From assembly GCA_013368315.1 (NCBI GenBank), contig JAACJM010000111.1, positions 124,001 through 188,000 on the forward strand: a stretch of DNA of 64,000 nt. The letters are read 5' to 3'. Position numbers and translations under genes: made by a program. Within the stretch, counting starts at the first letter, position 1. Each line of letters opens with the position of its first letter. The stretch is from Tetrapyrgos nigripes. Its lineage: Eukaryota > Basidiomycota > Agaricomycetes > Agaricales > Campanellaceae. Below, one piece after another: positions 59,225 through 64,000 of the stretch. The notes beneath the pieces were generated by a model, which searched no databases, was not told where the DNA came from, and saw nothing but the letters and a program-made list of their open reading frames with translations.

Positions 59225-62200
59225 CTACGACGAAAGGTCAAAAGCAGTGTCGAGGAAGTGCTCGATCTCTTTCTTGTGTTGGGTCTGCAAAAAATGAAGC
59301 GTTAACGAGCATGCAACGGAATCAGTCATCAAACCACCAACCTTGCTTCCAGTAGCGACAGAGCTAGTAGGGTCTCTTCCTGCGTACCTGGGGTACTTGC
59401 CTTTGTGGTGTTCGGTTCGTTGGGCAGCGGTGTAGATACGAGGGCCGACATAGCTCCAAGCACCGTTGTTAAGGGGTTCCTCCTATTGGAGACGTCAGCC
59501 ATGGTAGTCAATTTGGAATGATGTATGAACGCACTTGGCACCAAAGCAGACCAGCGTTGGGGTACTTGTCAAGGTGAGGAGTCAACTGAAAGCAAGGTTA
59601 GTGATTGCATGAAGGAGAGTGCAGTCAGACGCACAAGGTCGTAGGGGAAGGGTGAGAGCTGTTCCAGCCTACTAATGGCGATATCCTTGATACCCCTGTC
59701 TTCCCTAGCAGCTAGCAAAGTGTGGTATACTTGACCTATAGGGCAATTATCGTTTGCGTCATCGTGATATCCGTTGGATGACTACTACACACCTGTGCAA
59801 AGAATGTGTCTCTTGATATCTTCAGGAGCGACCAGTTCCTCAGGGTGAGGCTCAGGAATGTATCTCTGGAAATGAGTGTCGCCAGTCATTTCAGAAAGGT
59901 CGGAACGAGCCTTCGGGTGACGGAGAAGATTCTTTGAGAAGAAGAGAATAAGCTGTTTTTGAAAGTTAGCTCCATGTCTTGTATTTTATTCAGAGTGAGT
60001 GAAACGCACGGGCTTGCGGAAGTCACGGTGGATTTGACGGCGAAGAACGTGGTACTAAAGAGACGTTAGCAGAGATTTGAGAGCAAGTAAAGGGTATATC
60101 CTCACATAGTTGGCAGGAGTGCTGCAAGGAGTCAGTCAGTGCTAAGCCACAGCGTAGATAGAGACTGGGACGTACGTCGGGTATACCACTTGCATGTTGC
60201 AGTCCTGATGCTGTCTCTCGATCTTTTCCGGTGAAGGGAAAACGTGAGGATGATCATCGCAAAGCTGCAAGAACCTCTCAATCCTAGCACTAGAATGTTC
60301 AGGACCCTGACCATCATAACCATGAGGCAAGCTCATAACCAAACCAGTCCTTTGCAACCACTTCCTCTCTCCAGAAGCAATGAACTGATCGATAATACAC
60401 TGAGCGTTGTTAGCAAAGTCACCAAACTGAGCTTCCCAAATAGTAAGGGAATCGGGAGAGACGAGGGAGTAACCGAGTTCGAATCCAAGAGTACCGTATT
60501 CAGACAGCGACGAGTTGTAGATGACGAATCGAGCTTGGGAAGAGCCAAGATCGTTCAAAGGAATGTACTGGGCCTCATTCTCCTGGTCATGTATAACAGC
60601 ATGACGCTGCGAGAAAGTTCCACGCTCGACATCCTGGCCTGAGACACGGATATGGATCTTCTCCAAAGCCAAAGAACCGAATGCAAGGGCTTCAGCGGTA
60701 GACCAATCGATACCTGCTCCTTCTTCAACAGTCTTTCCACGGTTACTAAGGATACGAGCGAGGTTACGATGAGGGTTGAATCCAGAAGGGTAGGTAGAGA
60801 TGGCTTTGCCGACACGCTTTAGGGTTTCCTCATTGGAACCGGTCGAGCGAGTAGGAAGCGTTTGGTCTGCAAGTTGTTTGGGCGAAGGGAAACCTTGCCA
60901 GGAAGCCGACAGCCATTCCTTGCTGGTGGGAACGTAATCCTTAGCACCAGCGGCGGCCTTTTCAAGCATACCCCACACCCATTTTTTGTGCTCCTCGATG
61001 TCCTTTTCGGAAAATGTGCCACGGTTAACAAGGAACTTGGAGTACTGTGTCAAAGGTGTTGGCTGCTTCTCGATAGCCTTGTACATCCTGGGCTGAGTAA
61101 ACATCGGTTGGTCGGTCTCGTTATGTCCGTAGCGACGATAGCAGACAATGTCAATGACGACGTCCTTCTTGTACTTGGCACGATAATCAGCGGCGAGCTG
61201 GCAAACGAAGTTTACAGCTTCGACGTTGTCACCGTTGACGTGGAAGATGGGGGCGTCGATGGATTTGGCAATATCAGAGGGATAAGCTGTAGAACGAGCG
61301 AACCGAGGATCAGTGGTGAAGCCAATCTGGTTGTTAACGATCAGATGGATTGTACCGCCAGTGCCGTATCCGGGAAGATTGAGGAAGCCCATTGTCTCGT
61401 ACACAATGCCTTGACCAGCAAATGCCGCGTCACCGTGAAGTAGGACACCCATAGCCGTGTTGTGGTTGGTTTCGTCACCTTCAAAATGTTGGATAGCACG
61501 AGTTTTACCGAGAACAACGGGATCTTCAGCTTCCAAATGGGACGGGTTGGCGACCAACGACAGAGAAACCTTTCTACCCGATGGCGTGGGACGGACGTAG
61601 TTGGCACCAAGATGGTATTTAACATCTCCAGCCGGCTCATCCCCTTCTGCTCCGCTAAATTCGTTCAAGATAGCCTCGATGGGTTTCCGAATGACGTTGG
61701 CCAGGACATTAAGTCTGCCTCGATGAGGCATACCCATAGTGATGTGTTTGACTCCATGGTCAACCGAACGATCAATGAGCGCCTTCATTCCGGGGATAAG
61801 GGATTCACAACCCTCTAGACCGAAACGTTTTTCGTTAGGGTACTTGGAAGCGATGAATTTCTCGAAAGATTCCGACCAGATGAGACGGTCAAGGATCATG
61901 CGTTTCTCGTCAACGGTATAATTCCAAGGTTTGGGGATTTCGACACGTTCCCGGATCCAGTCGCATTGGTCCTTGTCCGGGATGTGAACGTATTGAATTC
62001 CAACCGCACCACCTATAGCCCGACCAATAAGGTGATGTCACGACAAGAAACAAATAGAAGACTCACAATAGATCCGTTGGCAAAGTTTGATAATTTCACC
62101 CAACTTCATCGTTTTGCTGTCCTCAGTCGCGAAATGAGGAAGGATACCCGGACCTAGGGAGATTTCCTTGTCCATGTCACGGTCTGTGAACCCATACCGG

Positions 62201-62745
62201 CTCAACTCCAGCTCAGGAGGATGGACGTCAGCAAGGTCAGCGTCGAGAATTCCAAGAGGGTCAAGTTTGGCTAAATGGTGACCCCGGACTTGGTAAGCGC
62301 GTATAAGCAGTTGGACCTGGCGAACAGCAGTTGGGTTAAAAACACGTCATAACATGCGATTTGAAGTTTTGCTCACCTTCAAATGATCATCCAACTCTGC
62401 ACCAGCACCTGAATGCAAGGCGGGTGCACCATCCGCGGGAGCAGCAACGAGTCTCGGCGGAGGCTGGAAAGCCTGAGGGCTGGAGAGACCCTTGTCAAGA
62501 CCTGAGAAGTATACGTCCCAAGATACGTGAACGGATTTGGAGTCCTGCCTCCAATGCCTGTACATCTCCTCTACGTAATATGTATTTGTGCCATTTGCGA
62601 AAATGTCATTGGGGGAAGGAGACTTTGCGGGCGTTGCGAGATCACGTTTGTGACCAACGGTGGACTGTTGAGGATGGAAAGCTCCGTAGACGACGCCAGC
62701 CCGAGCCCTGAGGGGCAAGCGTCGCAGAGCCTGCCTGGACAACAT
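59225..62745 (-). CDS. KGD1: 2-oxoglutarate dehydrogenase E1 component
   Basis: Ten exons: 62377-62745, 62067-62316, 60176-62012, 60106-60121 (16 nt), then six short ones down to the TAG at 59225-59227. About 1000 residues, the usual length. It is the thiamine-diphosphate E1 of the mitochondrial TCA-cycle complex, converting 2-oxoglutarate and passing the succinyl group to E2. Signatures: a presequence rich in Arg/Ala ([18 protein letters not shown]), the N-terminal [16 protein letters not shown] region, [40 protein letters not shown] and [10 protein letters not shown] (TPP/Mg site), YGHNETDQP, and the C-terminal [13 protein letters not shown]. The last six introns were placed by eye from clear donor/acceptor pairs with in-phase joins. 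It is divergent from the CoA-transferase gene, 294 bp between starts. Confidence 0.95.
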
Positions 62746-63039
62746 GGTGGAAACGTAGACTAAGCTACGGGAGGTGGTGGTAGTGGTGAAAGATGTGATT
62801 TGTCCGATGCGCCGACATTTGCCGATGTTTTCCTCTATGTTCATGACTCTACCGTCGACTGCGTCATAGTGCGCTCTCTTGGACCATAGCCATGTTTATG
62901 CAGTCCGACTAATCTTACAGTATTTGCATCTATCAATGTGTTCGGAACTCCTAGGTTCCAATTCCCGAAAATCCGAACAACCACTTAGTGACAGTCGGTT
63001 ATCCTCGTCATCTGACACCTTCTCTTCTGCGTTTCCATC

Positions 63040-63963
63040 ATGTTGAGCCTTGCTTTGCGGCCGTCTAGAGCCCTTGTCCCCACTTGTCGTCGTGCTAGAC
63101 AATGTGTTCGACACATACAGGTGTCCTCGTCAGAACCCGGCGCATCCGGTGCTGGCATGCCTCCTCCACTCAAAGGAATCAAAATCTTGGATCTCACGCG
63201 TATTCTGGCTGGCCCGACCTCTACGATGCTCCTGGCAGATCTCGGTGCAGATGTCATCAAGGTAGAACAGATTGGCAAAGGAGACGATACGCGTACGTCT
63301 GCATATTCCATTTTCTACACTTCTAACCCACGTGGAATAGGTACATGGAATCCGCCGTCTGCCCCGATGCTTCCTGGCCATCTCATGCCAGAGGAGACAA
63401 GAGACCTACCAGCGGAGTCTGCGTATTTCCTGGCTATCAATCGTAACAAGCGTTCTATGACCATTGACTTCAAGTCTCTGAATGGACAGGAGATTCTCCG
63501 TAAACTCGTTGCTCAGTCCGATATCCTCGTAGAGAACTTCATCTCTGGAAAACTTGCCGAAATCGGAATGGGTTGGGAGGATTGCCATAAGATCAATCCA
63601 CGCTTGATATACGCATCCATAACTGGTGATAACTTATATATGCACCTAGCCATGCAGCATTGACCCGTCTGAGATAGGTTATGGTCAGACTGGCCCATAC
63701 CGCAAGGCTGCTGGTTACGATGTCATTATCGAGGGTGAAGCCGGACTTATGCATATGTAAGGTCAATACCGTTTTGCATCGAAATAGTATCTGACAGTCT
63801 CTACAGTACCGGCGAACCTGACAGACCTCCGTCCAAAGTGGGAGTAGCTGCAACGGATGTAGCTACTGGCCTGTATGCTCATGGAGCTATTATGGCTGCT
63901 CTCATTTCTAGACAGCAGACCGGTAAAGGAGTGTGGATAGATTGCAACTTGTTCGAGTCACAG
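63040..63963 (+). CDS. Class III (CaiB/BaiF) CoA-transferase, SUGCT-like, cut by window end
   Basis: Exons 63040-63292, 63341-63625, 63678-63756 and 63807-63963 are in phase; a GTTTGG donor-like site follows and the rest lies beyond the window. The N terminus (MLSLALRPSRALVPTCRRARQ) is a probable mitochondrial presequence. Family signatures: LKGIKILDLTRILAGPTSTMLLADLGADVIKVE begins the fold (positions about 40-72), then FLAINRNKRSMTIDF, LVENFISGKL, YGQTGPYRKAAGYDVIIEGEAG and TGLYAHGAIMAAL. Mitochondrial members such as SUGCT move CoA from succinyl-CoA to dicarboxylates like glutarate. Substrate here is inference. The neighbour KGD1 makes the succinyl-CoA used by such enzymes. Confidence 0.88.
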
Positions 63964-64000
63964 GTTTGGTCAACCCCTCTTCGTGATATTGCATGGATTA

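Overview
The window looks like nuclear DNA of an agaricomycete basidiomycete. The genes carry many short (about 45-90 bp) GT-AG introns, and several gene architectures are ones I know from mushroom-forming fungi: F-box/LRR proteins, TKL-type kinases with an HGD catalytic loop, a kelch-BTB protein and an SH3/WW RasGEF. The transposons are also of agaricomycete type. Species cannot be fixed from sequence alone.

Layout. 1-6.2 kb is a nest of retroelements. It holds the 3' two thirds of a Ty3/gypsy chromovirus (pol with a C-terminal chromodomain, one in-frame stop, an antisense spliced gene, then the 3' LTR at 4127-4758). The flank is an older non-LTR element relic, itself split by a solo LTR (4946-5561) with a visible AATCT target duplication. 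6.2-14.2 kb is AT-richer repeat desert. It contains a decayed 2.3 kb Tc1/mariner-like transposon (7266-9560) with terminal inverted repeats and a TA duplication, inserted into one unit of a local repeat family that recurs in inverted orientation near 10.9-11.4 kb. No host gene is supported there. Nonsense codons in these relics are all explainable by C-to-T change.

From 14.3 kb the window is gene-rich. In order: a TKL-type kinase fused to two C2H2 zinc fingers (+); a kelch-BTB coiled-coil protein (-); pyridoxamine-phosphate oxidase (+); class I aldolase (-) divergent from a small mitochondrial membrane protein (+); an MFS monocarboxylate-type transporter (+); an F-box gene (+) and its truncated copy; a TLDc protein (-) divergent from a CDK-like kinase (+); an SH3-WW-WW RasGEF (-); the ribosome-assembly GTPase EFL1/RIA1 (-); a large F-box protein (-); a HUT1 nucleotide-sugar transporter (+); a STYX-like pseudophosphatase (-) divergent from the zinc metallochaperone GTPase ZNG1 (+); 2-oxoglutarate dehydrogenase E1 (-) divergent from a class III CoA-transferase (+, cut by the window end).

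The genes do not form one pathway, but several share divergent promoters: aldolase/small mitochondrial protein, TLDc/kinase, STYX/ZNG1 and KGD1/CoA-transferase. Four otherwise intact genes each need a single-base frame correction, two of them in homopolymers, so assembly error should be considered before calling them pseudogenes. Exon models were made by eye from splice signals, frame continuity and family knowledge; no database search was run.
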